Of a stretch of 64,000 nucleotides of DNA, positions 35,001-44,561 are shown piece after piece; positions within the stretch are counted from its first letter, which is position 1; every line of letters begins with the position of its first letter. The position numbers and the translations under genes were made by a program. Below the pieces are notes generated by a model. The model worked only from the letters and a program-made list of their open reading frames with translations. It searched no databases and had not been told where the DNA came from. Source of the stretch: Enchytraeus crypticus (lineage: Eukaryota; Annelida; Clitellata; Enchytraeida; Enchytraeidae); contig CAJHZI010000263.1 in the NCBI GenBank assembly GCA_905160935.1, forward strand, positions 336,501 through 400,500, in the 5' to 3' direction.

Positions 35001-36619
35001 AATTAATCAATTACTTAATTAATCAATCAATCAATATATTAAACAATTAATCTCTCTATCTATCTATCTATCAATCATTTAATCAATTAATCAACCCATC
35101 AATTAATTATCCAATCAATCAATCAATCAATCAATAAATCCATTAATTCTATGACAAATGGCGACAGACGGCGGAGTTGGACTCTGAGGTGACTAAGCTC
35201 AAGTCTAGTCTGAACATGATGGAGAAGCTGCCGGCAGAGTACATGCACAACGTGCGGGAAGAGGGGCAGAGGTACAGAGAGGTGGTGGGGGGGAGCAGCG
35301 GAGAGAGGGTGGCTCAGCTCAGGAACGACATCGAGGCTCTGACTGAGAAACTAGAGAGACTCACCGAGCAGCACTGGGCCAATGAAGGCGAGCTGCGCAG
35401 GGTGGGTGTCGTCTGATCTGTTTGTCTGCCTGTATGTATGGCTGTATGGCTGTATGTATATATGTGTGAATGTATGTATGAATGTGTGTGTTTGTCTGTC
35501 TGTCTGTCTGTCTGTGTATATGTCAGTCAGTCAGCCAGTCAGTTAATCAGTCAATCTGTCTGTCTCTATTTCAGTCAGTCTGTCAGTCAGTCAAGCAAGC
35601 AGTCAGTCAGTCAGTCAGTCGGTCAGTCTGTCTGTCTGTTTGCCTCTCTGTCAGACTATCTGTCAGTCTGTATGTATCCGTGTATGCATGTCAGTCAGTC
35701 TATCTGTCAGGTAGTCAGTCACTAAGTCAGGCAGTCAGGTAGTCAGTGAGTCAGATACGCAGACAGTCAGGCAGTCAGTCAGTCAGTCAGTCAATCAGTA
35801 AAAAGGTAAAAGCTAAGGTTAACGTCAGTTTCCTCACTCGAAAGCGATGTCAGTGACGGGCGAGCCCAGGATTTGAACCCGCATCAACTGATCCGCGGTC
35901 GAGTATCTTACCGACTTCGCCACTGGCTCCAGCCAGTCAGTCAATAAGTCAGTTAATCTCTCTGTCTGTCTGTCTGTGTGTCTGTCTGTTTACGATGTTG
36001 AATTACTTGATATAAATACTCAACATACGTGTACACGTATTTCTATCTGATTCTCTTTTAGTTAATTGATCTAAAATCAGGACTAGTGGTTAATGTTACA
36101 TGTTGATTGATTGATTGACCTAATTGAGCCAGTGAGTAATAGTACAAGTACGTGCGTGTTGACTTGAAAAGTGATTGTAAAAGCGTAATACCAGTGGTTA
36201 ATAATGCGTGTTGAATGTTGACTGATTGATGAATGAATTGATTGAATGAATGAATGATTGATTAATTGGTTAATTGATCGATCGGTTGATTGACTCATTG
36301 AATGATTAATTGGTTGATTAAATGATTGATTGATGGATTGAATGATTGATTATCAGAGGAAGTACAAGATAGAGACTGAGATAGAGAACTGGGTAAAGAA
36401 GTATGATCAGGACATGGAAGATCTTGATGTGAGATTTTAGCATAATAAACTAGCTTTGTTCATTTTATCAAATGTAATAATGATGATGATGATGATGATG
36501 ATGATGATAATGATGATGGTGATGATAATTAATGATGATGATGATAATGATATTAATATATATACTTCCTGACCCTGTGCGTGTGCTGTTAAAAAATACA
36601 AATTAAACAAATTAAAAAC

Positions 36620-36661
<42 letters not shown>

Positions 36662-39022
36662 TAATAATAATAATAATAATAAGAGTAATAATGAAAATAA
36701 TCTTAACGTTAAGCCTTAACGTCCGTTTCCTAAATTCCTCATACAAGGATGATGTCAGGGACATCCCCCATCGCACGTTAATACAAATCGATTCACTCAA
36801 GCCATTTGAATAAACCGATGCTAAAGAGAAAGTAGAGACTCGAGAGATCCTAAACGGTACCGATCCGTTTATCAAAAATACAGTCAAGCAACATGATATA
36901 AATATATTGCGGGAAGAGATGTAAGCCTGACTCTTAATGTGGAAATAGTAGAACCTGAGCGAATATCAGAAGTAAATGAACGTGAGATTCGCTTATTTCT
37001 ATAAATACAACAGGAAGACAAAAATCTGGAGCAGATAATCCTAGCTGTATTTATTGCATCATGGACTAACAGTTATAGGCACAGAGTTTTCTCTCTCTCT
37101 GTGGTGTTATAGTAAACTCTACTCTTTTGAAAGCGATTTATTAAAAGTGCTTTACAGATAAAAGAATTACTCAGGCCCAACGGGGGATCGAACCCCGGAT
37201 CTTCTGTTTACGAGACAGACGCCTTACCACTTGGCCATTGAGCCGCACATTGCTGCATTGCAACAGTGTGCTCATTTGTTCAATCAGACGCCAACAACCC
37301 GCCTGCAATAGCGTACCGGCTTCTAGCTATTGTGTAGGATCTTCTGCAAGCCTAAATGCCCACATGCACAAGCAGTAGCCAAATGGGCTCAATGGTTAAA
37401 GTGAGAAGGTGGGGGGGGGGGGGGGTTGGGGAAGGGGAACTGTGTTCCCCTTGTTCTCATTTTTCCCCTTCTAGGGCCCATATTAGATAGTAGGAGATCT
37501 GTAAATATATTACAGAGGGCCCGAAAAATTCTGACCGCTCCCTATAGCTCTCAATTCCCATTTTAGCCACTGAGTAGGCCTGATCGATTAATTGATCGAT
37601 CAATCGATTACTTGATCGATTGATTGATCGATTAATTGATCGATTTATCGATTAATTGATGGATTTATTGATGGATTGATTGATTAATTGATCGATTGAG
37701 TGATGTTAATTAATTGATTAATGGATTGATGGATTGATCGACTTATTGATGGATTGATTGATTGATTAATTGATCGATTGATTGATCAATTGATTGATTA
37801 ATTGATTGATTGACTGACAGGTGGAGTACTGGACCACGCACGAGCAGTACGCTAAGGAGAAGATAGAGTTGGCTGAACTAGAGGACAGGTTTGAGCCTCT
37901 CGAGCAGGAGTTCAGACTGATCCAGCGAGAGAGAGTCGAGAGATATGAGGAGAACATCGTGGAGGTGAAGAGAAGAGAGATACTACGTCACAACTCTGCC
38001 GTCATGATACAGGTAAGTGACGTCTAGATTTTTATATAGCTTATTGTTGTTGTTGTTTTGTTACATAGCTTGTTGTTGTTGTTGCTGTTACAGAGCTGGT
38101 GGCGCTCTTATAGGGTAAGGAAGCAGCTGAACAAGAAGTACGTTTGTTGTTGTTGTTGTTACATAGCTTGTTGTTGTTGTTGTTAAAGTGCTTGTTGTTG
38201 TTACAGAGCTTGTTGTTGTTGTTGTTAAAGTGCTTGTTGTTGTTACATAGCTTGTTGTTGTTGTTGTTAAAGTGCTTGTTGTTGTTACAGAGCTTGTTGT
38301 AGTTGTTGTTGTTGTTACAGAGCTGGTGGCGCTCTTATAGAGTGAGGAAGCAGCTGAACAAGAAGTACGCTAAGCTGGAGAAGAAGCGATTGAAGGAGGA
38401 GCGCAAGGCAGCGAGGGCAGCTCGACTGGCGGCTAAGAAGAACAAGAAGAAGGCAGAGGACGAGCAGCAGGCTGATGCTCTGCTGCCTCGGGAAGGGCAG
38501 GAGCAGCAGGAGCAGCAGGAGCAGCCCGTTGCTGAGGCAGCGGCCGAGGTCCCGCCACAACCTGCAGAGGATGTGGAGGGTGGCAAGAAGGGTGGCAAGA
38601 AGAAGGCAGGAAAGAAAGGAAAGAAAGCAGCTGACGCAGCTGACGCAGCTGACGCAGCTGACGCAGCTGATGCAGCAGCTGCATCAGCTGCTGCATCAGC
38701 TACTACTACAGGCACAAGTGCTGAAGGCACTGCTGCTGAAGGCACAGCTGCTGAAGGCACAGGTGTTGAAGTCACTACTGCTGAAGGCACTACTACTACA
38801 GGCACAAGTGCTGAAGGCACAGCTGCTGAAGGCACAACAGCTGAAGGCACAGCTGCTGAAGGCACAGCTGCTGAAGGCACAGCTGCTGAAGGCACAACTA
38901 CTGAAGGCCCTACCGCTGAAAGCACAAGTGCTGAAGGCACAGTTGCTGAAGGCACAACAGCTGAAGGCACAGCTGCTGAGGGCACAAGTGCTGAAGGCAC
39001 AAGTGAGGAGCCACAGCAATAG
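28796..39022 (+). CDS. DRC10: Dynein regulatory complex protein 10 (IQCD)-like
   Basis: Eleven exons join in consistent phase to 1,261 residues: 28796-29091, 29621-29875, 30259-31258, 32027-32210, 32750-33108, 33818-34087, 34595-34816, 35168-35401, 36357-36428, 37821-38012 and 38321-39022. An in-frame TAG six bases upstream fixes the start. Identification rests on the C-terminal half. It has HQVLSFTCRDILRIL, RLIGELKQLRGLMERRLL, the coiled coil RKYKIETEIENWVKKYD (very close to human IQCD), LIQRERVERYEENI, and the IQ motif IQSWWRSYRVRKQLNKK. Known role: nexin-dynein regulatory complex of motile cilia; the IQ motif may bind calmodulin. Human IQCD is about 450 residues, so this protein is far longer. 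Exon 3 adds a 333-residue Lys/Arg/Ser-rich insert, and the C-terminus is an Ala-Asp then Ala-Glu-Gly-Thr repeat. The exon 2-3 junction and the N-terminal third are the least certain. Confidence 0.85.
29395..29620. repeat. Minisatellite of splice-acceptor units (~8 copies)
   Basis: A 28-33-bp unit, GTATTGTTGTAGGCAGCAGATA, is repeated about eight times. The final unit, ATTGTTGCAG|GCAGCAGATA, contains the acceptor and first codons of DRC10 exon 2. Most upstream copies have TTGTAG instead of TTGCAG, but all keep an AG. Confidence 0.9.
29621..29875 (+). CDS. DRC10: DRC10 exon 2
   Basis: Acceptor ATTGTTGCAG|GCAGCAG; encodes QQIRQVLDFREVCRQVARF to GPVINYD plus AG; donor GATAG|GTCAGT. The acceptor is the last member of a minisatellite. 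If the donor is not used, the frame runs on through a GAT tract (Asp-rich) to a TGA at 30174-30176. Confidence 0.75.
29878..30175. repeat. GAT/GAC trinucleotide tract
   Basis: About 300 bp of imperfect GATGAT/GACGAC with GGT interruptions in DRC10 intron 2. It is open in frame with exon 2 as an Asp-rich segment ending TGA, so read-through would give an acidic C-terminus. I favour an intron because exon 3 joins in phase. Confidence 0.75.
30259..31258 (+). CDS. DRC10: DRC10 exon 3 (charged insert)
   Basis: An AG|G junction at 30258 restores phase with exon 2, giving NYDRFLERKESW. The acceptor has no pyrimidine tract, so it is provisional; an ATG in good context at 30224 is the alternative if a separate transcript starts here. 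The exon encodes a highly charged, Lys/Ser-rich segment rich in RMK and KKSR runs and ends DATQ. The donor is CAG|GCGAGT, a GC donor. Confidence 0.6.
31315..31615. repeat. ~37-50-bp minisatellite in DRC10 intron 3
   Basis: About seven copies of GGTACATTTCAGTTATAGTT then TTACTGCTCATGTG, moderately diverged. ATTG/GACT repeats follow at 31790-32000, up to the exon 4 acceptor region. Confidence 0.8.
32027..32210 (+). CDS. DRC10: DRC10 exon 4
   Basis: Acceptor GCTCGTGTAG|GGC; encodes GYYATTHADEDLDDHD, an acidic SSDDDD stretch and ESYTSFYP; donor CCGG|GTTAGT, phase 1. Confidence 0.75.
32750..33108 (+). CDS. DRC10: DRC10 exon 5
   Basis: Acceptor TTACCTATAG|TC completes Val. It encodes ESNAGLVAEASQYTER, three GGVER-like repeats, then SIIQSLQPLDDAVDFYQG and EVRDYESLN; donor AAT|GTAATC, phase 0. 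Confidence 0.78.
33140..33557 (-). mobile_element. RTE-like 3' fragment and a 42-bp hairpin
   Basis: 33144-33260 (-) matches the terminal part of the RTE-like family (CTCTCTTAGTGCACTGCC, GGTCCATGGTATATAACGCC). 33516-33557 is an inverted repeat with 20-bp perfect arms (AGTATTCGATAGACC) and a 2-bp loop. Confidence 0.75.
33818..34087 (+). CDS. DRC10: DRC10 exon 6
   Basis: The acceptor follows ATTGATTGACTAAAG. It encodes ESTEIAVMDDGSTSDRQE to ASHQVLSFTCRDILRILK and DPVTSL; donor CTG|GTTAGA, phase 0. The last part aligns with the human IQCD helix preceding the LIELRG segment. Confidence 0.75.
34120..34310. repeat. ~52-bp minisatellite with AATAAA, ~3.5 copies
   Basis: The unit, TCAATGAATCTAATGAAATA then AAGGTGTTATTTGTTGTTTA, carries an AATAAA hexamer per copy inside DRC10 intron 6. 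Intronic tandem polyadenylation-like signals could in principle cause premature 3' ends. Confidence 0.85.
34595..34816 (+). CDS. DRC10: DRC10 exon 7
   Basis: Acceptor CTGCTGCTGCAG|CTG; encodes LLMREDMSKAGYRLIGELKQ, LRGLMERRLL and a coiled coil to RDTRTQ; donor CAG|GTGTGT, phase 0. Confidence 0.85.
34840..35150. repeat. ATCA microsatellite in DRC10 intron 7
   Basis: About 300 bp of imperfect ATCAATCA on the plus strand. This is the antisense orientation for this gene, unlike the ATTG tracts in its other introns, and it does not touch the acceptor. Confidence 0.9.
35168..35401 (+). CDS. DRC10: DRC10 exon 8 (coiled coil)
   Basis: Acceptor GGCGACAG|ACG; encodes TAELDSEVTKLKSSLNMMEK to EQHWANEGELRR, a heptad-type coiled coil; donor AGG|GTGGGT, phase 0. 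Confidence 0.85.
35405..35934. repeat. GTCTGTCT/CAGTCAGT repeats and SINE-A (-)
   Basis: 35405-35800 is TGTATG, GTCT and CAGT simple sequence. 35803-35934 (-) is a complete SINE-A copy with head GGCTGGAGCCAGTGGCGAAG. Both are within DRC10 intron 8. Confidence 0.85.
36357..36428 (+). CDS. DRC10: DRC10 exon 9 (IETEIENW signature)
   Basis: Acceptor GATTGATTATCAG|AGG; a 72-bp exon encoding RKYKIETEIENWVKKYDQ then DMEDLD; donor GAT|GTGAGA. This is the strongest single match to IQCD/DRC10. Confidence 0.92.
36475..36870 (-). mobile_element. L2-like family A tail with (TAA)n and GAT tract
   Basis: 36475-36555 is GATGAT-rich. 36620-36860 is the minus-oriented 3' end of L2-like family A: (ATA)n, then GGATGATGTCAGGGACAT, CCCCCATCGCACG and GCCATTTGAATAAACC, extending beyond the usual short tail. 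Confidence 0.75.
37173..37244 (-). tRNA. tRNA-Thr (anticodon CGU)
   Basis: The minus strand folds as a full 72-nt cloverleaf. The acceptor stem is GGCTCAA with TTGGGCC (7 pairs, one GU). The D arm is GCC with GGC around AAGTGGTAA. The anticodon stem TCTGT/ACAGA encloses loop CTCGTAA with anticodon CGT at 37212-37210. The T arm is CGGGG-TTCGATC-CCCCG, and the discriminator is T, as in known metazoan tRNA-Thr(CGU). A B box (GGTTCGATCC) is intact and a TTTT terminator lies about 10 nt downstream. No intron. It sits antisense inside DRC10 intron 9. All stems are intact, so it is more likely a gene than a SINE head. Confidence 0.93.
37395..37565. mobile_element. Partial hAT-like MITE relative
   Basis: CTAGGGCCCATAT, AGATCTGTA, GAGGGCCCGAAAAATTCTGACC and AGCTCTCAATT follow the same order as 26040-26130 in the 725-bp hAT-like element. 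A G13 run lies at its left, as at 25979 in that element. Termini are missing. Confidence 0.65.
37580..37818 (+). repeat. GATT/GATC microsatellite abutting DRC10 exon 10
   Basis: [20 protein letters not shown] repeats run for about 240 bp and end in TTGACTGACAG, the exon 10 acceptor. No normal pyrimidine tract is present, so the repeat itself supplies the 3' splice-site context. Confidence 0.9.
37821..38012 (+). CDS. DRC10: DRC10 exon 10
   Basis: Acceptor TTGACTGACAG|GTG, directly after about 250 bp of ATTG repeats. It encodes VEYWTTHEQYAKEKIELAEL to LRHNSAVMIQ; consensus donor CAG|GTAAGT, phase 0. Confidence 0.92.
38094..38142 (+). pseudogene. Partial copy of DRC10 exon 11
   Basis: 49 bp match the start of exon 11 (AGCTGGTGGCGCTCTTATAG) with one cluster of differences: GGTAAGG replaces AGTGAGG. 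The copy keeps a perfect acceptor (GTTACAG|AGC). The change creates a donor, AGG|GTAAGG, after 21 bp. As a micro-exon it would add seven in-phase residues (SWWRSYR). TTG-rich repeats fill the space to the true exon. Confidence 0.85.
38321..39022 (+). CDS. DRC10: DRC10 exon 11 (IQ motif and repeat tail)
   Basis: Acceptor TTGTTGTTACAG|AGC; encodes SWWRSYRVRKQLNKK (IQ motif completed), a Lys/Arg/Ala-rich helix, Gln/Glu-rich segment, GGKKGGKKKAGKKGKK, ADA repeats and about 20 AEGT units, then TAG. AATAAA motifs lie near 39818. Confidence 0.92.
   Translation, partial: SWWRSYRVRKQLNKKYAKLEKKRLKEERKAARAARLAAKKNKKKAEDEQQADALLPREGQEQQEQQEQPVAEAAAEVPPQPAEDVEGGKKGGKKKAGKKGKKAADAADAADAADAADAAAASAAASATTTGTSAEGTAAEGTAAEGTGVEVTTAEGTTTTGTSAEGTAAEGTTAEGTAAEGTAAEGTAAEGTTTEGPTAESTSAEGTVAEGTTAEGTAAEGTSAEGTSEEPQQ
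38636..39005 (+). repeat. Coding minisatellite: ADA and AEGT repeats
   Basis: GCTGACGCA (9 bp, five units) followed by the 15-bp unit GCTGAAGGCACAGCT (about 20 units), in frame in DRC10 exon 11. The variants (SAEGT, TAEGT, VAEGT) preserve Glu-Gly-Thr. Length variation between individuals is likely. Confidence 0.93.
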
Positions 39023-39074
39023 AATTCTCAGTGACTGTCTTCACAACAACATAAGAAACAACAAACATAGCAGA

Positions 39075-39430
39075 TGAGGTAGAGACTGACGAGGCAGCTG
39101 TTGATAAGTCAGCTAATGATAAGGCAGCTGTTAACGAGGCAGCTGTTAATGAGGCAGCTGTTAACGAGGCAGCTGTTGATAAGGTAGCTGTTAATAAGGC
39201 AGCAGTTAATAAGGAAGCTGTTAATAAGGCAGCTGTTAATAAGGCAGCTAAGGAAGCTGTTAATTAGGCAGCTGTTAATCAGGCAGCTGTTAATTAGGCA
39301 GCTGATGATAAGGCAGCTGATGAGGCAGCTGTTATTAAGGCAGCTGATAATAAGGAAGCTGTTGATGAGGTAGCTGTTAATTAGGCAGCTGTTAATTAGG
39401 CAGCTGTTAATCAGGCAGCTGTTAGAGGCA
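39075..39430. repeat. GAGGCAGCTGTTAAT array, ~22 copies
   Basis: A 15-bp unit with variants begins 50 bp after the DRC10 stop, so it may lie in the 3' UTR. It resembles the GAGGCAGCATTTAGT array at 5280. Contains in-frame stops. Confidence 0.9.
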
Positions 39431-40920
39431 GTACCTTATCAGACTATTAACTTACCTTTACAAATTCTGCTTCATATATGCTCAGAAAGCAATATAGAAC
39501 ACTTTCAGAGTGGTGCCAAACTTTAAGCATGTAAAATGTGACTATTTCTAAATGATTTTTTGTATGTCCTAACAAGCTTAGCCTTGCTTATGTATGGTTG
39601 AGCTGAAAGTTAGGTGTTATAAATTTTTTAAACTTTAGGCGTATAGGCTGTTTTTCAATTCGATCTGATTAAGTCTTCGATTTGATTAATACTACATGTA
39701 TTCTTTACCAAAGACAATATTATTTTGAACCAATTTTGGTAAAGAATGGTTTCAAATTTTTTATTATTTTAAGATTATTGTGTGTGTCAGGGTAGTGGTA
39801 ACCCTCTGAAGCATAAATAAATTTTTTAAATAAATATCGGGGGCCTCTTTGGCCGGGGGGCCCTCAGCACGTGCTGATGAGTGCTTCATGATAAATCCGG
39901 CCCTACTGACATCGCTTTCGAGTGAGGAAACTGACGTTAACAGTGGCTTGTTTCTATGACGCTAAGCTGGTAGACTAAGCAATAGATTTAAGATGAAATT
40001 TCATTTCATATTTCCTTCACTCTTGTACGTAGGATACTATAATTCTATTAATTAATCTTTTTATGTTAATTTTCTACTTTTAATGAACTAAACCCGGAAT
40101 ATGTAGTATCTTCCGTTCACACAAACGTTTCCATATTTCGCTTTTTTACCTGTGTCTTTAAATGTTTGATGCGATGAATATAGAAATAAATAAATAAAAT
40201 GAGCTGCATAGGCACAGCATCAACAATCAACAAGACTCTGGCAGGTTTAACGTTATGTTCAACAGCAAACATATCTGAGAGATTTACAACATAAACGTGC
40301 ATAGACATAAAGAATGAGAATAGCAGAGAACTACTTGTATAAAATATAGCCGTATAGACTCTCTTATAAATATACATGCGATAGTACCGAAGTATTTACA
40401 CAATATTTACCGACTAATATTACTTTACATTTCAGCATTGGTCGTTGTATACATATCAATACATTGTCAGACTATCTCTCTCTCTCGTGTCCTGTCAAGA
40501 GGCAGGTCCGAGAGACATATTCGTACTCACAGCCTGCTTTCATTCTCCATAAAAAGCACTCCATAGATTTACAAGTTAATCTATGCACAAAGGGCTATTC
40601 CTATTCACACTCTAAAAGTAGCCTATAGCGGGGGAAAATATAGCGTCTTATGATACTCTATAACTTTTGATCACTACAGTTATCAGTCATTCATGTATTT
40701 ACCGCCTTTAAGATCACGTGCAGTTTTCCGTTGGTCCATCTGGCTTGTCTCTCACGGTATCTTACAGACGAATTAAAATGAAAGTTAAAACATTATCAGT
40801 AGGATATAGACATAGACACTGTGAAATAGCACGGCCCTAGCGTTCATGCAGCACTATGTTAGTGGTTCACAATCAATTTCATCCCCTGATCATATAGACC
40901 CGTGTATAGTGAATCAGATA
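39431..40920. other. DRC10-Mondo intergenic; repeats only
   Basis: 39835-39945 carries a MITE-like GCCGGGGGGCCCTCAGC block followed by a SINE-A tail (CGCTTTCGAGTGAGGAAACT). 40485-40780 is the dispersed repeat family with CTCCATAAAAAGCACTCCAT also seen at 12720 and 51520. No gene. Confidence 0.6.
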
Positions 40921-40924
40921 ATAG

Positions 40925-42055
40925 TAATAATAATAATAATGGTTTAACGTCCGTTTCCTCATCCAGGGATGATGTCAAGGACGTCGATAAAACATAGATA
41001 AAACATGCATAAAACTTAAATAATATAATAGCAAAATAACAGTTATATAATAATAAAATAATAGTAATATAATAATAAAATAATAGTAATAAAATAATAA
41101 AATAATGGTAATATAATAATAAAATAATAGTAATATAATAATAAATTATAGTAATATCATAATAAAATAATAGTAATATAATAATAAAATAATGGTAATA
41201 TAATAATAAAATAATAGTAATATAATAATAAATAATAGTAATATAATAATAAAATAATAGTAATATAATAATAAAATAATAGTAACATAATAATAAAATA
41301 ATAGTAATATAATAATAAAATAATAGTAACATAATAAAATAATGGTAATATAATAATAAAATAGTAGTAATATAATAATAAAATAATAGTAACATAATAT
41401 TAAAATAACAGTAATATAATAATAAAATAATAGTAATATAATAATAAAATAATAGTAATATAATAATAAAATAATAGTAATATAATAATAAAATAATAGT
41501 AACATAATAATAATAATAAATATAATAGTAACATAATAAAATAATGGTAATATAATAATAAAATAGTAGTAATATAATAATAAAATAATAGTAATATAAT
41601 AATAAAATAATAGTAATATAATAATAAAATAATAGTAATATAATAATAAAATAATAGTAATATAATAATAAAATAATAGTAACATAATAATAAAATAATA
41701 GTAATATAATAATAAAATAATAGTAACATAATAAAATAATAGTAATATAATAATAAAATAGTAGTAATATAATAATAAAATAATAGTAACATAATATTAA
41801 AATAACAGTAATATAATAATAAAATAATAGTAATATAATAATAAAATAATAGTAATATAATAATAAAATAATAGTAATATAATAATAAAATAATAGTAAT
41901 ATAATAATAAAATAATAGTAACATAATATTAAAATAACAGTAATATAATAATAAAATAATAGTAATATAATAATAAAATAATAGTAATATAATAATAAAA
42001 TAATAGTAATATAATAATAAAATAATAGTAATATAATAATAAAATAATAGTAATA
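40925..42055. repeat. L2-A tail then 1-kb AT minisatellite
   Basis: 40925-40990 (-) is a family A tail. 41030-42055 consists of about 48 copies of AGTAATATAATAATAAAAT (21-22 bp) with AGTAACATAATA variants arranged in higher-order blocks. It probably grew from the TAA tail of the retroelement. Long Leu/Tyr/Ile open frames on the minus strand are artefacts. Confidence 0.93.
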
Positions 42056-42484
42056 TACTATTACACTAATATTACTAAACTACAGTTTATAAGCTCTCTC
42101 ATCAATATAATATACATAAAAATAAAATAATAAAAATATAGTAAACAAAATAAATACAAAATTAGAATAACAGCAAAACTGCTGTATAGATACAGTTATA
42201 ACTCGTGCACTGAAATAGCTATTAAAATTAAAATGAGAAACGAGACAAATAGAAATTATACTTGATTTAGTCCTTAAACGAGAGTATCTAGATGCAATTA
42301 TATACAACACAGTGCAAACATGTACGACAAAAAGCCAATACTGCACGGTACTTTACATAGAACAATAAACATATTTACATAGCAGAATGTACATTTTTAC
42401 ATAGCCTCCTTTAATTATGTACAACAAAAAATATTTCAAATTCTACAGCATATCAGCATATACATATATACATATATATTATAT

Positions 42485-42533
<49 letters not shown>

Positions 42534-42540
42534 TATATAT

Positions 42541-42598
<58 letters not shown>

Positions 42599-42990
42599 CG
42601 ACAAAGCATTAAGATCCAAACTAACGTCAATCCAAGGCGCTCACCATTCTGTTCAAAATTTTCAAAGACGAATGGAAAAAGTCTATTCACATCATGACCC
42701 TAATTACACTGTGATTCAAGGGGAGGTGACGATGACGATGATGAGAAAGTAGAATTTATTCGCTAACAACTGATGATTAGCATGATAAGACAGGATTAAC
42801 ATTTTCTTACAATACTACCATACCAGACGTGTGTGGTTCTGCTCAAGTTTAGCGACTAATAAAACTCAACAATCAAGGAAGCTGATAGGCAGAAATAATC
42901 CACATTCAAGTCTATTCTAATGATCTTGCGCTTATTCTGGTACCTGTAACAGGTAGCTAGTGTGTTCAGTCCTCTAGATGATCAAAAAAA
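42056..42990. other. Non-coding; (TA)n at 42470-42595
   Basis: AT-rich spacer with a (TA)n microsatellite of about 120 bp. No exon of the neighbouring Mondo gene is expected here, because its stop codon lies at 45431. Confidence 0.6.
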
Positions 42991-42992
42991 CA

Positions 42993-43220
42993 CACATTAT
43001 AGTGAAATTATCAACCATGTTGATATCTATCACTTTTAATACCACATGTTTAAACCGTTAGGCAATTTAGACCATTTTCCGTGTAACCAGTCCTGTGAAT
43101 GTCCGAGATATTACTCTCAGATCAGCGCGGCTGGGATTCGAACCCGCGAGAATTCAATTCACTTCAGGATCTGTCATTTAAAACTTCATGACGTTACCCC
43201 TACGCTATTGAGACATTCGT
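42993..43220 (-). mobile_element. SINE-B copy
   Basis: A complete copy collinear with 6279: CATTATAGTGAAATTATCAA, CCACATGTTTAAACCGTTAG, GAGATATTACTCTCAG, GGGATTCGAACCC, and on the minus strand the head TAGCGTAGGGGTAACG. Confidence 0.85.
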
Positions 43221-43371
43221 CTTATTCGATCAGGTCTTGCACCACATCTCTCGTATTCCTCTGAAGTAAAGCACTCAATTTAACGACTTCTCACTAAAAT
43301 CTACTGTGTGCCAGAGATAGCCTTTGTGCTGGTATCTCGAGAGTGTCGTTATGACAAGAAATGTTGTGCTT

Positions 43372-44200
43372 CTGAGCTTAGACACACTATGATCGTTAGA
43401 CACACTATGATCGTTAGACACACTATGATCGTTAGACACACTATGATCGTTAGACACACTATGATCGTTAGACACACTATGATCGTTAGACACACTATGA
43501 TCGTTAGACACACTATGATCTATATTTATGTATGCAACTAAGTAGAAAAAATTACAAAGCATTTACAAATAACAATCATTGTCTTTTATTTTATTAGTGA
43601 TCAATTAATCTTTAACAATATGCTACACATGATTGATTAACCACTAACAACCCGCCATTAACGATTGATTAACCACTAACAACCCGCCATTAACGATTGA
43701 TTAACCATTAACAACCCGTCATTAACGATTGATTAACCATTAACAACCCGTCACTAACGATTGATTAACCACTAACAACCCGCCATTAACGATTGATTAA
43801 CCATTAACAACCCGTCATTAACGATTGATTAACCACTAACAACCCGCCATTAACGATTGATTAACCACTAACAACCCGCCATTAACGATTGATTAACCAT
43901 TAACAACCCGTCATTAACGATTGATTAACCATTAACAACCCGTCATTAACGATTGATTAACCACTAACAACCCGCCATTAACGATTGATTAACCATTAAC
44001 AACCCGTCATTAACGATTGATTAACCACTAACAACCCGTCATTAACGATTGATTAACCACTAACAACCCGCCATTAACGATTGATTAACCATTAACAACC
44101 CGTCATTAACGATTGATTAACCACTAACAACCCGCCATTAACGATTGATTAACCATTAACAACATGCTATTAACAATTAATTAATCATTAACAACTTGTC
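43372..44200. repeat. 18-bp and ~31-bp minisatellites
   Basis: 43375-43520 has eight perfect copies of GATCGTTAGACACACTAT. 43630-44200 has about 18 copies of GATTGATTAACCACTAACAA plus CCCGCCATTAAC, alternating CCACTAAC/CCATTAAC and CCGCC/CCGTC variants. Units are directly adjacent with no unique spacers, so this is not CRISPR-like. Confidence 0.95.
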
Positions 44201-44561
44201 ATTAATAATTGATTTATCATTAACAACAGATTTGAGACATTTATCACATTCAAAACACTCAAAGACGTAATCAAACAGAACAAGACATTGTATAAGACTA
44301 TTATATAAAAAAATGATTCGCGGTCAAAGTGGTGTTTTCTCGCATCACATAAACAACGAAACATTGAGCTCTAATTAGACGGCCAAAAGCCTCAGATCTT
44401 GGCTGAACTACCCCACGTTTACTCCACTATTGCTACCATCATATCTACTTCTTTGCTTGCCTTTCTATGTCTACTAAATGAACTCGTTTAGATTTAGTTT
44501 CTTGAAAGATGTAGCTCTGTCTCAGGTTTTCTCTAGCAGCTTTTCTTTTAGCTGATTCTCT

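Noticed and set aside
38335..39000. 221-codon minus-strand frame opposite DRC10 exon 11
   Set aside because: Antisense shadow of the Ala/Glu/Gly/Thr coding repeat; the plus strand continues a recognisable IQ-motif protein.
40859..41924. Long Leu/Tyr/Ile minus-strand frames that resemble membrane proteins
   Set aside because: They arise from an AT-rich 21-22-bp array; hydrophobicity follows from TTA/TAT codons.
43630..44200. CRISPR-like array of ~31-bp repeats
   Set aside because: Units are directly adjacent with no unique spacers and the context is eukaryotic; it is a minisatellite.
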